64,000 nucleotides of DNA from JAHBWV01 sp964588385 (lineage in GTDB: Bacteria; Planctomycetota; Phycisphaerae; Phycisphaerales; UBA1924), in assembly GCA_964588385.1 (NCBI GenBank), contig CAZPPG010000011.1:1-64000 (forward strand), written 5' to 3'. Position 1 is the stretch's first letter. Each line of letters begins with the position of its first letter. Positions 43,503 to 52,429 of this stretch are shown piece after piece. The translations under genes were made by a program, and so were the position numbers. Below the pieces are notes generated by a model. It saw only the letters and a program-made list of their open reading frames with translations. It searched no databases and was not told the DNA's origin.

Positions 43503-45518
43503 TCACGCCTCCTCCGTCTCCTTCAACCTGGCCAGCACGCTGTAATCCTCAAGCGTCGTCGTGTCCTGCGTGATCTTCGCATCGCCCGAGGCAATCGCCC
43601 GCAACAGCCTCCGCATGATCTTCCCCGACCTGGTCTTCGGCAACGCCGGCGTGAACCGGATCTGGTCCGGCTTCGCGATCGCGCCGATCTCCTTCGAAAC
43701 ATGCTCTCGCAGCGCGCCCTTCAACTTCTCCGCCTCCGCGGGCGTCCCCGGCTCACACCCCGGCGCCAGAGAGACAAACGCCGCGATGCCCGTCCCCTTG
43801 ATCTCGTGCGGCATGCCCACCACCGCCGCCTCCACCACCGCCTCATGACTCACCAGCGCGCTCTCAATCTCCATCGTCCCCAGCCGATGCCCGCTGACGT
43901 TGATCACATCATCCACGCGCCCCATGATCCAGAAGTACCCGTCCGAGTCCCGCCGCGCACCGTCCCCCGTGAAATACATCCCAGGCACGCGCGTGAAGTA
44001 CGTCTGCACGAACCGCTCACGATCGCCATAGATCCCCCGCAGCATCCCCGGCCACGGCTTCCGCACCACCAGCAGCCCGCCCGAGTTGTGCGGCTGCTCC
44101 TTGCCGCTCTCGTCCACGATCGCCGCGTCCACACCGAAGAACGGCAGCGTGCATGATCCCGGCTTGGTCGTCGTCGCGCCCGGCAGCGGCGTGATCATGT
44201 GGCCGCCCGTCTCCGTCTGCCACCACGTATCAACAATCGGACACCGCGAGCCGCCGATCACCTCGTGGTACCACATCCACGCCTCTGGATTGATCGGCTC
44301 GCCCACGCTCCCCAGCACGCGCAGCGACGAAAGGTCGTGCCGCTTCGGGTGCTCGTCTCCCCACTTCATGAACGCGCGGATCGCGGTCGGCGCTGTATAG
44401 AACTGCGTCACCTTGTGCCGCTCGATGATCTCCCAGAAACGATCCTCCTTCGGGAAGTTGGGCGCGCCCTCATACATCAGCGTCGGGACCCGATTGGGCA
44501 GCAGGCCATACAGGATGTAGGAGTGCCCCGTCACCCACCCCACGTCCGCCGTGCACCAGTAAAGCTGCGTGTCTCCCGGGATCAGATTGAACGTGACCTT
44601 GCTCGTCAGATACGTGTGCACCATGTACCCGCCGGTCGTGTGCACGATCCCCTTGGGCTTCCCCGTCGAGCCCGACGTGTACAGCAGGAAGAGCATGTCC
44701 TCCGAGTCCATCGGCTCGCACGGACACTCCGCCGACGCGGCCACCAGGAGATCCTTGAACGAGTGGTCGCGCCCGGAGTGCCACGCCGTCTGGTTCCCCG
44801 TGCGCGCGTGCACGATCACGTTCCTCACCGTGTGGCCCGCCTGCCCAAGCTGAACGACCGCGGCGTCCACGGACTCCTTCAGGGGAACGACCGAGCCGCG
44901 CCGATACGCCCCGTCGCACGTGATGATCGTCTGCGACCTGGCATCCAGCACGCGATCGACGATCGCCTGCGTGCTGAACCCCCCGAAGATCACGGAGTGC
45001 GCCGCGCCGATCCGCGCGCACGCCAGCATCGCGATCGCCACCTCCGGCACCATGCCCATATAGATGGTGACGATGTCCCCCTTCTTCACGCCCAGCGCCT
45101 TGAGCGCGTTCGCGAACTTCGACACGTCACGCCTGAGCTCGCTGTATGTGATCCGCCGAACCTCTGGCCCGCCCCCTCCGGCCCCAACGGGCTCCCCCTC
45201 CCACACAATCGCGACCTCATCCCCGTGCCCCTGCTCCACCTGCCGGTCCACGCAGTTGAAACTGACATTGGTCTTCGCCCCGACAAACCACTTGGCGTCG
45301 GGCACGTTCCACTCCAGCACACGCTTCCACGGTGAGAACCAGTGCAGCTCCTTCGCCACCTCGCCCCAGAACCCCTCGGGATCCTCGATCGACCGCCTGT
45401 GCTGCTGCTGATACGCCTCCATCGAGGCCACATGCCAGCGCGCCATCCGGGCGTCCGCCGCCGCGGGCGCGGGAAACCGACGATTCTCCTGCAGGGCCGA
45501 TTCGATGGAGTCGGACAT
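43503..45518 (-). CDS. acs: Acetyl-CoA synthetase (acetate-CoA ligase)
   Basis: 671 residues from ATG 45518, with GGAG six bases upstream; the frame stays open 156 codons further up but that part is not protein-like. Activates acetate with ATP and CoA through acetyl-AMP. The P-loop LLYTSGSTGKPKGIVHTTGG, the WWQTETGGHM motif, YFTGDGARRDSDGYFWIMGR hinge and the C-terminal TRSGKIMRRLL, whose lysine is the usual acetylation switch, are all present. The length fits Acs. Confidence 0.97.
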   Translation of the reverse strand: MSDSIESALQENRRFPAPAAADARMARWHVASMEAYQQQHRRSIEDPEGFWGEVAKELHWFSPWKRVLEWNVPDAKWFVGAKTNVSFNCVDRQVEQGHGDEVAIVWEGEPVGAGGGGPEVRRITYSELRRDVSKFANALKALGVKKGDIVTIYMGMVPEVAIAMLACARIGAAHSVIFGGFSTQAIVDRVLDARSQTIITCDGAYRRGSVVPLKESVDAAVVQLGQAGHTVRNVIVHARTGNQTAWHSGRDHSFKDLLVAASAECPCEPMDSEDMLFLLYTSGSTGKPKGIVHTTGGYMVHTYLTSKVTFNLIPGDTQLYWCTADVGWVTGHSYILYGLLPNRVPTLMYEGAPNFPKEDRFWEIIERHKVTQFYTAPTAIRAFMKWGDEHPKRHDLSSLRVLGSVGEPINPEAWMWYHEVIGGSRCPIVDTWWQTETGGHMITPLPGATTTKPGSCTLPFFGVDAAIVDESGKEQPHNSGGLLVVRKPWPGMLRGIYGDRERFVQTYFTRVPGMYFTGDGARRDSDGYFWIMGRVDDVINVSGHRLGTMEIESALVSHEAVVEAAVVGMPHEIKGTGIAAFVSLAPGCEPGTPAEAEKLKGALREHVSKEIGAIAKPDQIRFTPALPKTRSGKIMRRLLRAIASGDAKITQDTTTLEDYSVLARLKETEEA

Positions 45519-45818
45519 GTGTTGCTCCGTTCGGGGCGTGGGGAATGCTTCAAGACGGGTGACGGCGCGTGGAAGCGGGAGTCTACGAACCGAGCCGGAG
45601 CGAGTCGGCTCGCGGCAGGGGCAGAGCCGGGCGAGGCGAATGAGAAGTTCCGGCCCGAGCGCAACCAAAGTCCGGAATTCGGTGGCACAAACCGGAAGCG
45701 TGCGCCATACTACCACCAGAGATTCGGGGGGGGTTAGGGCCTGTGTAGGCCGTCTGCTGTTGACGGTCGTGGCCCGCCCCAGACACCGAAGCCGCGCGAT
45801 GCTGGCGCGGGAGGACAT
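45519..45818. other. Intergenic region between acs and the 46-50 kb island
   Basis: 300 bases of divergent intergenic sequence with the acs leader on the minus strand and the left border of the island on the plus strand. A run of G occurs at about 45726-45735. TTGACG occurs near 45759 on the plus strand without a convincing -10 partner. No direct repeats, tRNA end or integrase gene mark an attachment site here. Confidence 0.4.
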
Positions 45819-46016
45819 GTGGCAGACACGACCAGTTCCCAGTACGAGCCCGGTAGTCCGGCGCCAGATCGTCCTGCCGAAGCAACCCAGTCGGAGGTCC
45901 GAATCATCTCGAGCGAAACGCGTGGCCTCGCGGCGGCTCGCTCTCTGAGAGAGGTCCACATCGCATCGTTCATTGAACGCCGTCATTCAAACGGAGTGGC
46001 ATGGCGACTCCTGTGA
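45819..46016 (+). CDS. Possible small protein at the left end of the island
   Basis: 65 residues from GTG 45819, which is preceded at about four bases by a strong GGGAGG box. It starts MADTTSSQYEPGSPAPDRP, and the third codon positions are G/C-rich for the first 45 codons, then less so. No known family. The next gene on the strand also begins MADT. It could be real or the remains of a longer gene; the ribosome-binding site is the main support. Confidence 0.35.
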   Translation: MADTTSSQYEPGSPAPDRPAEATQSEVRIISSETRGLAAARSLREVHIASFIERRHSNGVAWRLL

Positions 46017-46073
46017 GCGGAACAACGCCGCCGCGCTGCACACGGATATTCTGAGCGAGAAAGGGATGGATCA

Positions 46074-46613
46074 ATGGCTGACACGCTGGGAACGGCACAA
46101 AGCGACTGGACCGACGAAGGGACAACGACGAACGACTCGCCCGTCCCACTAGACCAGTGGACGTTCTTTGACGCGAGCTCAATTCCGCCGGACCCGTATC
46201 AGCTCGTTCTCCCCGTCACAAACACCCTCGCCCTCATGTTCTACGGCGAGCCGGACGGGGCCGACGACCGAGTGATCGACATCCAGTTCTGGGCTGTCAA
46301 CGACTTTCCGTCCGTCAGCGGCTTCAAGGTGGGCGTGTGGCTCGGTTCGGTCCGGGCTGATCTCGGATCAACCAGCAGCGCGGACTTGGAGTCTGACACG
46401 CTCTTCTTCAGCGACATCGTGGTCATCGACGATCGATCGCTGAGCCCGCCCGGCATGCGCGTGATCGCCGCCGACCCCAGAAGCGACACCGGCACACCCG
46501 GCAAGGGCGCCGCCATTCTGATGTTCGATTCCATCGGCGCAGAGCGCATCTTCATCCAGATCACGTGCGACAGCGGCATCGCCAAAGCCGGGCTTTGCTG
46601 GCGGGCATTCTAA
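46074..46613 (+). CDS. Island protein A, paralogue of the next gene, unknown function
   Basis: 179 residues, acidic, rich in beta-type sequence, with no signal peptide. It shares with the following gene an N-terminal GTAQSDWTDEGTT motif, a middle DDRSLSPPGMR, and a C-terminal AILMFDSIG...GLCWRAF; so the two are paralogues by eye. Composition and size are like phage or tail-like structural proteins, but no such family is recognised. First clear gene of a plus-strand run ending at 50345, between minus-strand acs and gspE. Confidence 0.75.
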   Translation: MADTLGTAQSDWTDEGTTTNDSPVPLDQWTFFDASSIPPDPYQLVLPVTNTLALMFYGEPDGADDRVIDIQFWAVNDFPSVSGFKVGVWLGSVRADLGSTSSADLESDTLFFSDIVVIDDRSLSPPGMRVIAADPRSDTGTPGKGAAILMFDSIGAERIFIQITCDSGIAKAGLCWRAF

Positions 46614-46626
46614 GAGGAGGTGCCCC

Positions 46627-47193
46627 TTGGCGACGATCAGCATCGGCACAAGCCAGAACGACTGGACGCGTGAGAGTGGCACGACGGCCACCTCCGCGTT
46701 CTCGGATTTCGGAGCTTACGCCTACAACGATCCGGTCCCGAGCACGAACACCGGCGCGGGCCGGTACGTGATCGCCCTTCCGGATGTGGGATCGATGGGC
46801 AATCCTCTTTCGGATTGCACGTTCGCGATCTTCTTGTACTACATCGCGACCGAGAGCCCGATCGGCGTAAAGGCAAGATTCTGGGGACTTTCGCCGTTTG
46901 ATTCAACAAAGGCGCTCGGAACCTATCTCGGCGGGTGCGTCGGCGCAGAGGGCTCAACCGCTGGGCCGGCGGGCGTGGACAGCCATTTCTGCTCGGGCAT
47001 CTCGATCGTGAGCGACAAGACGCTCACACCTCCTGGGATGCGCCTGCCGGGCAATCCGAACGCGATCCCGAGCACGTCGGGCGTGGCCACGCTCATGTTC
47101 GATGCGATCGGATGCTCCCACATCGTGGTCGAACTGCGTCGCGAGGATGGCGAGTCAATGGACGAGGTTGGCTTCTGCTGGAGAACGCTCTGA
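46627..47193 (+). CDS. Island protein B, paralogue of the preceding gene, unknown function
   Basis: 188 residues from TTG 46627, with an excellent GAGGAGG box. The start is 13 bases after the previous stop. Motifs shared with island protein A are SQNDWTRESGTT, SDKTLTPPGMR, ATLMFDAIG and GFCWRTL. No signal peptide or membrane helix. Four cysteines are absent from the first paralogue's equivalent regions. Function unknown; tandem duplication is the likely origin. Confidence 0.78.
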   Translation: MATISIGTSQNDWTRESGTTATSAFSDFGAYAYNDPVPSTNTGAGRYVIALPDVGSMGNPLSDCTFAIFLYYIATESPIGVKARFWGLSPFDSTKALGTYLGGCVGAEGSTAGPAGVDSHFCSGISIVSDKTLTPPGMRLPGNPNAIPSTSGVATLMFDAIGCSHIVVELRREDGESMDEVGFCWRTL

Positions 47194-47219
47194 TTTCTTA
47201 GAGGCAAAAGGAGAAAGCG

Positions 47220-47921
47220 ATGTCACGGAACGCAACTCACGCATCACGCGCCGCGGCTCTCGCCGCGTGCGTCATCGGAGGAACCGCCATGGCCGAGCCG
47301 ATCGTCGTGCTGAACGATGGAGCGCAGCGCGACCTCATCATTTCGAGAGGCGAGCATCGCATTAGCATCTTCTCCAATGAACTCACGATCGACCCGTGGC
47401 CGACACCCGGGGGAGACGCTCCTTACTCGCTGAGACTTAACTTTCAGTATCAGTTTGGCGACCCAGAGGTGATCACCGGATCGATTCAAGGCAATGATCT
47501 TCCGTTCTTTCCACCACTGCCACTTCAAACCCCGGCGCTCGCTGTGCCCGGGGGGCTGAGACTAGAAGGCATTCTCCTCGACGAAGGAACTGGCTATGTC
47601 CGACCTGGGCATGACCCGGACAGTGGCATTACGGATGGCGCCGCCTTAAACCATGGAACGGGGCCATTCTCTGATTTCAACTTGGAGTCCTTTACAAACG
47701 TTGGCGACATGGCCTACATCGGCTATGCCTCGTCGGACATATCAACCTTCGGATACATGCAGATTGAGCGTGTCACAGATATTGACTGGCGACTCGTGGG
47801 CTACGCATTTGATCCATCTGGCGCTGGAATCCTGGTCACAAACCTGGCTGTTCCCAACGGCGCGACACTCCTGACGCTTGGTCTCGGGGGGGCAGCGGGA
47901 CTGCTCCGCACACGTCGCTGA
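47220..47921 (+). CDS. Exported protein with PEP-CTERM-like C-terminal sorting tail
   Basis: 233 residues. AAAGGAG precedes the ATG. A signal peptide ends near AMA (about 24). The mature part is beta-rich and acidic. The end, VPNGATLLTLGLGGAAGLLRTRR, has the Pro-hydrophobic helix-basic cluster layout of PEP-CTERM-like sorting signals, often written VPxPxxxxLLGLGGLAxxRRRR in planctomycetes; the Pro-Asn in place of Pro-x-Pro makes it a weaker match. Base composition is visibly poorer in G+C than in flanking genes. It is the only member of the island with a signal peptide. Function unknown. Confidence 0.8.
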   Translation: MSRNATHASRAAALAACVIGGTAMAEPIVVLNDGAQRDLIISRGEHRISIFSNELTIDPWPTPGGDAPYSLRLNFQYQFGDPEVITGSIQGNDLPFFPPLPLQTPALAVPGGLRLEGILLDEGTGYVRPGHDPDSGITDGAALNHGTGPFSDFNLESFTNVGDMAYIGYASSDISTFGYMQIERVTDIDWRLVGYAFDPSGAGILVTNLAVPNGATLLTLGLGGAAGLLRTRR

Positions 47922-47936
47922 AGAGGGGGGTGTCTC

Positions 47937-49712
47937 GTGACAACTCCAAGTTGGTCATTGCTTAATCCGCCGCGCGTCAATCGCGAGGGCAATCAGATCG
48001 AGCTGGATTTTTATATTTCTGATGTGGGAATCGCGCCATCACTAAGATTCTCTACGATCACGATCCCCGGCTCTGGCACTTCCAACAACGTTGGTCCTTT
48101 TGTCGGCTGGCGCACACACCAGACAAACTTGCTGCAGTTCTTCCGTGGAGACAGTAATACTGAAACGAAGCTCTTCAGCGGCGTCGTCTACGCGATCGAT
48201 CTGCCGGGGTCCGATGCTGTGGTGTCCGTTGCTTTTCGCCTCACTCCGACGTCACTCTTGTCCTGCGGCGCCGATCTCCGTCCGGACACGTACGCGGCGT
48301 GGATCCAGTCGCTCGGTGCGGGTCTTGTGGTGTTGAAGGCGACATCGGGCGGATCGGCTGTCTCTTCAACCACGTTCACGTTTTCCGCAGGGTCACCCGC
48401 AGAACTGATCTTGGGTGCTTATGCGTCCATCGTCGGCAAACTCCCTGGCTGGGTCGTTGCTGGTGGCGCGCCGACGCTCCTATTGCATTGCGATTCGTAC
48501 GCCGAGCGTGCAGCGCGAGCCGCGAGCGGCACGACGTTTCCGCCTGCCGCGATCGATTCGTGGACGGATCTGCGCAACTCCAGCCCCAGCGACCTCGTGC
48601 AAGCGACCGGCTCGCTCCAGCCAGAACTGAGCGCGGACCCCACGACCGCCCCAACCATTACGTTCGATGGCGATCTCTTTGAGCGTGCCGAGAGCACTGA
48701 TCTCACCCAGAACGCCTGCGCCTTCGGCGTCGTGTTCAGGGCCGATGCCGGTTCCGGCGCTTCCACCCAGCAGCTCATCGGGCGATGGAGCGGTTCATCG
48801 GGTACTGATAACAGCAGCAAGTGGCAGTGGCGGCTCCTGTATGAACGTTCCGGCGGTTCCCCACAGGTCCACAAGATCAAGGCCCAGTTCGTTTACAACA
48901 ACAGCGGCATGTTCTTTACCATCGCCACTGTTGAGGCGACCATCGACGCTCCAACCGCCAAGACCATCGCGCTCTATCGCGCTACCGATTCTTCTCCAAC
49001 GACCGGCGAGATCTGGGTCAACGGCGTCCGCACCGCCACGACAACGACGTTTCTCCCCGGGACCAATGGCCTCGCCACCGCTCTGCTCACCGTCGGCGGC
49101 CGGTACGATGGCAGTGCGGCGCTCACCGATGCGTTTGCCGGTTCCATCGACCAGTGCTTCGTCTATTCCACACCCCTCTCCGATGCCGCACTCTCTGCGA
49201 TCCACCACGAACTCGCCCGCCGCGCCGGCGTGAAACTCGGGCCTGTGCCACAGTCCAACCTCACACAGCCGTACACGGACGCGAACCCCGAGCCCCGCAG
49301 ACGCCTGGACCGCTGGCCGGTCGCCATGATCAATCTCTTCGGCGGTGTTCACTATGACGACAACGTGCTAAGCCAGAATCCGAACTGGCGGCGCGAAGAT
49401 GAGGACCGGGAGAAGATCGTCGAGTGGTTCCGCACCCGCATCCGGCGCATCCTGACCGCGTCCGCCGACTTTGACATCATGATCAACCGGCCGCAGGGGA
49501 ACTACCGCAACGACATCATCTCCGCGGGCATCTTCGGCGACACGGACACCGTCCCCTCCGTTCCCGTCATCCAAAGCTTCCAATGGGAGGCCCTCTCCGG
49601 TTGGAACGACGGGGTCGATCACCCGGGGCTCTTCAGTGAGTTCGCCCTCTCCGACCACAACACCCGGGATGGACGCCAGAGCGGCGATGCGCCGTTCGCC
49701 CGGCGCTGCTGA
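47937..49712 (+). CDS. LamG-like island protein, stopped by an in-frame TGA
   Basis: 591 codons from GTG 47937 (AGAGGGGGG box upstream) to TGA at 49710-49712. The N-terminal 160 residues are beta-rich and unknown. Residues about 190-425 look like a LamG/concanavalin A-like domain, ending IDQCFVYSTPLSDAALSAIHHELARRAG. Residues 440-591 form another domain (RRLDRWPVAMINLFGGVHYDD...). No signal peptide. The same frame stays open past the TGA for 210 more codons to 50345 with protein-like sequence, so the intact product would have about 802 codons. The TGA may be a nonsense mutation of TGG (Trp), a sequencing error, or recoded. Confidence 0.75.
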   Translation: MTTPSWSLLNPPRVNREGNQIELDFYISDVGIAPSLRFSTITIPGSGTSNNVGPFVGWRTHQTNLLQFFRGDSNTETKLFSGVVYAIDLPGSDAVVSVAFRLTPTSLLSCGADLRPDTYAAWIQSLGAGLVVLKATSGGSAVSSTTFTFSAGSPAELILGAYASIVGKLPGWVVAGGAPTLLLHCDSYAERAARAASGTTFPPAAIDSWTDLRNSSPSDLVQATGSLQPELSADPTTAPTITFDGDLFERAESTDLTQNACAFGVVFRADAGSGASTQQLIGRWSGSSGTDNSSKWQWRLLYERSGGSPQVHKIKAQFVYNNSGMFFTIATVEATIDAPTAKTIALYRATDSSPTTGEIWVNGVRTATTTTFLPGTNGLATALLTVGGRYDGSAALTDAFAGSIDQCFVYSTPLSDAALSAIHHELARRAGVKLGPVPQSNLTQPYTDANPEPRRRLDRWPVAMINLFGGVHYDDNVLSQNPNWRREDEDREKIVEWFRTRIRRILTASADFDIMINRPQGNYRNDIISAGIFGDTDTVPSVPVIQSFQWEALSGWNDGVDHPGLFSEFALSDHNTRDGRQSGDAPFARRC

Positions 49713-49838
49713 TTCTACACCGGCAACCCCACGATCAACGACAACGGCGAAGCCACGCAGGATGCCCGTGTCGGCACCCGCAACCTCTCGCCCTGCTCAG
49801 CGTCCTTCTACAAGGAGGAGTTTCTCGATCGCTGGGTC

Positions 49839-50345
49839 GTGAAGGACGATCGCTTCCGCTGCTTCTTCGTGGACTCTGCCAGCAAGTGGGACAGGAAGTG
49901 GGTGGAGATTGTTCAGGATCCGAACGTGAACGAGGAGTTCACGCTCGTTGGCGAGGCGATCGCGACCGATCCGAACTCGCGAAAGGGCGCGGTCTGGGTC
50001 TCACTCGTTGGAATCAGGACCGCCCCATGGTGGAACGACTTCGACAAGACCGAGGGGTACAACTGGAACTGGACAGCCGGAAAGTGGGACCAGACGCCGA
50101 TCTATGTCGGCATCACGGTGACTGGGGACGGGCCGGATCTCAACCTCGACAATCCAACCGGCGTTGTTGAGCAGGACAGCATGCGCCTCGAAGACGCGTA
50201 CCGCTTCATCGACAAGGGCGTCGCGCCCATCGCCTGGGGCGGCGACTACAGAAAGATCGCCACGGCCTGGTACTACGGTGGCCGCCGCATCCCCGTCGGC
50301 CGCTACCCGATGATGTCGCCGCGCATCTCACGCGTCTGGCGTTGA
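49839..50345 (+). CDS. Downstream part of the LamG-like gene, after the in-frame TGA
   Basis: 168 residues if translation restarts at GTG 49839; the open frame itself begins right after the TGA at 49713 and is in phase with the upstream gene. The stretch 49713-49838 reads FYTGNPTINDNGEATQ... with no gap, and GGAGG lies about 20 bases before the GTG. The C-terminal part is aromatic-rich (RTAPWWNDFDKTEGYNWNW, RKIATAWYYGGRR). I take it as the C-terminal domain of the upstream protein and not an independent gene, though restart is possible. Confidence 0.55.
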   Translation: MKDDRFRCFFVDSASKWDRKWVEIVQDPNVNEEFTLVGEAIATDPNSRKGAVWVSLVGIRTAPWWNDFDKTEGYNWNWTAGKWDQTPIYVGITVTGDGPDLNLDNPTGVVEQDSMRLEDAYRFIDKGVAPIAWGGDYRKIATAWYYGGRRIPVGRYPMMSPRISRVWR

Positions 50346-50359
50346 GATGCACCTCACGC

Positions 50360-52381
50360 TCACGAGTGCGACGCCTCGGTCGCGCTCAGCACCTCTTCAA
50401 CCGTCGTCAGGCCCCGCGCCACCTTGCGGAACCCATCATCCCGCAGCGCGACCATCCCGCGTTCCAGGCACATCCGCCGGAACTCCGACACATTCGGGTT
50501 CCGCGCGATCACGTCCCGCAACTGGTCATCCACCGCCAGAAGCTCATAGATGCCCACGCGCCCCGAGTACCCGATGTTGCGGCACTTGTCGCACCCCTTG
50601 GCCGCCCACATCGTGTCCGCCTCCATCCCCTGCATCGTCAGGAACTCGGCCATCTCCTCGTTGGGCGTCTCCTGCTGCTTGCAGTTGAGGCACAGCCGCC
50701 GCAGCAGCCGCTGGGCCAGCACGCCGTTGATCGCGGCCCCCACCAGGAACGGCTCCAGCCCGATGTTCACCAGTCGCGTGATCGACGACGGGGCATCGTT
50801 CGTGTGCAACGTGCTCAGCACCAGGTGGCCCGTCAAGGACGCCTGCACCGCCGTGCTCGCCGTCTCCAGGTCTCGAATTTCGCCCAGCATGATCACGTCC
50901 GGGTCCTGACGCAAGAGGGCCTTCAGGGCCTTCGCGAACGTCATGCCGATCTTCTCGTGCGTCTGCGTCTGCGTGATGCCGTCCAGGTGATACTCGACCG
51001 GGTCCTCCACGGTCGAGATGTTCATCTTGTTCTTATCAAGCTGCCGCAGCGACGAGTACAGCGTCGTCGTCTTACCCGAGCCCGTCGGACCGGTCACGAG
51101 AATGATTCCGTGCGGGGCATCGATCAGCTTCCGCCAGATCTCCAGGACCCCCGGCTCAAAGCCCAGATCCTCAAGCTGCACGTTGATCGACCGCGTATCC
51201 AGGATACGCATGACGGTCTTCTCGCCATACGTGTTCGGAAGCGTTGACATACGCAGGTCCAGCTTCCGCCCCGAGACCGTGCACCGGATGCGCCCGTCCT
51301 GCGGGATGCGCCGCTCCGCGATGTCCAATCCCGCCATGATCTTCAGGCGGCTCGTGATCGCCGGCCCCATCGCCGCCGGCGGGTTCATCATCTCAAACAG
51401 CACGCCGTCGATGCGGAACCGCACCTTGACCTTCTTCTCCGACGGCTCAATATGGATATCCGACGCGCCCTCTTTGAGCGCGGTCTGGATGATGTAGTTC
51501 ACGTACCGGATGACCGGCCCCTCGCCGGCCTGCTGCTCAAGGTCAACCTCCGAAGAACTCGTCTTCTCAATCGCGACGTCCGACTCCGCCACATCCGTCA
51601 GGATCTGGTCCAGATTGTCCTGGTCGTCCGCCGACGCGCCCGCCCCCACGATCTCCATCGCGCCGCGGATGTCGTACGCCGTCACCACCACCATCTTGAC
51701 GCCCGGCACGCCCAGCCGCGCCTTGATGTCGTCGATCAGAAACACGTCGTCCGCGTGCACCGCGCCTACCACCGCGCGCGCCCCCTCCATCCGCAGAGGA
51801 AGCACCATGTGCTGCTTGCAGAACTCCGGCGTCAGGCGCTGCAGAAGCTTCCCGTCAAACCCCCCGTCAAGACCCTTCTCGATCGCGATCCGCTCGAAGG
51901 GAAGCCCCTTCATCTCCGCCACCGTCTGCTGGATCGGCGCCTCCATCACGCCCTGCTCCAGCAGCACCTCGATCAGCGATCGATCCGGCGACTGGCGAAT
52001 CACGTTCTGCGCAGTTGACAACTGCTCCGGCGTCAGAACCCCCTTGGCCAGAAGCGCCTGACCAAGATCGCCGCCAGTCGTTGAAACGATCGCGCTCGGC
52101 GCGGGCGTGTACACCTCCGACAACGCCGGCCCCACCATCGACATCGGGCCCGCCTCAAGACGCGAACGAACCGAAGGATCGTCCGCCAGCGTCTGCTCCG
52201 CCTCCTCCGCCGTCTGATACACCTTCTGATTCCCCGGCATCGCCGGCAGAGGGCTGAACGCCGCCTCCTCGCGATCAATCCGGTGCTGCTTCCGCGGGTC
52301 ACGCGGCAGCCTCCGCTGCGTCTCCTCGCCCTTCTGGACGCCAAGCTCGCTCAGGATGTCATCGATGTTGTACTTGGCCAT
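50360..52381 (-). CDS. gspE: PilB/GspE-type motor ATPase
   Basis: 673 residues. Powers pilus or pseudopilus extension. An N-terminal GspE_N/MshEN-like domain (about 103-245) is followed by the ATPase: Walker A GPTGSGKTTT at 431-440, Asp box STVEDPVEYHLDGITQTQ, Walker B LLRQDPDVIMLGEIRD, His box LTGHLVLSTLHTNDA, and a zinc tetracysteine (C564, C567, C597, C600) that marks extension ATPases and is absent from PilT. The first 100 residues are a variable linker. It closes the pilM-N-O-P operon. It is the only such ATPase in the window, so it may also serve the gspF cluster. Confidence 0.95.
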   Translation of the reverse strand: MAKYNIDDILSELGVQKGEETQRRLPRDPRKQHRIDREEAAFSPLPAMPGNQKVYQTAEEAEQTLADDPSVRSRLEAGPMSMVGPALSEVYTPAPSAIVSTTGGDLGQALLAKGVLTPEQLSTAQNVIRQSPDRSLIEVLLEQGVMEAPIQQTVAEMKGLPFERIAIEKGLDGGFDGKLLQRLTPEFCKQHMVLPLRMEGARAVVGAVHADDVFLIDDIKARLGVPGVKMVVVTAYDIRGAMEIVGAGASADDQDNLDQILTDVAESDVAIEKTSSSEVDLEQQAGEGPVIRYVNYIIQTALKEGASDIHIEPSEKKVKVRFRIDGVLFEMMNPPAAMGPAITSRLKIMAGLDIAERRIPQDGRIRCTVSGRKLDLRMSTLPNTYGEKTVMRILDTRSINVQLEDLGFEPGVLEIWRKLIDAPHGIILVTGPTGSGKTTTLYSSLRQLDKNKMNISTVEDPVEYHLDGITQTQTHEKIGMTFAKALKALLRQDPDVIMLGEIRDLETASTAVQASLTGHLVLSTLHTNDAPSSITRLVNIGLEPFLVGAAINGVLAQRLLRRLCLNCKQQETPNEEMAEFLTMQGMEADTMWAAKGCDKCRNIGYSGRVGIYELLAVDDQLRDVIARNPNVSEFRRMCLERGMVALRDDGFRKVARGLTTVEEVLSATEASHS

Positions 52382-52429
52382 CTGACGTCCGATCTTGTGC
52401 GATGTGTCGCCCGACCTCCGCCCACTTAC

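Noticed and set aside
45519..45986. Extended N-terminus of acetyl-CoA synthetase by 156 codons
   Set aside because: The extension has no homology-like sequence, and a good ribosome-binding site precedes ATG 45518, giving the usual length.
49713..49760. SECIS element after the in-frame TGA
   Set aside because: No stable hairpin with a bulged U and apical GU at the right distance is visible, and the protein context is not that of an oxidoreductase.
45819..50345. Integrated prophage or conjugative element
   Set aside because: No integrase, terminase, portal, relaxase or flanking direct repeats could be found, so a mobile element is not called.
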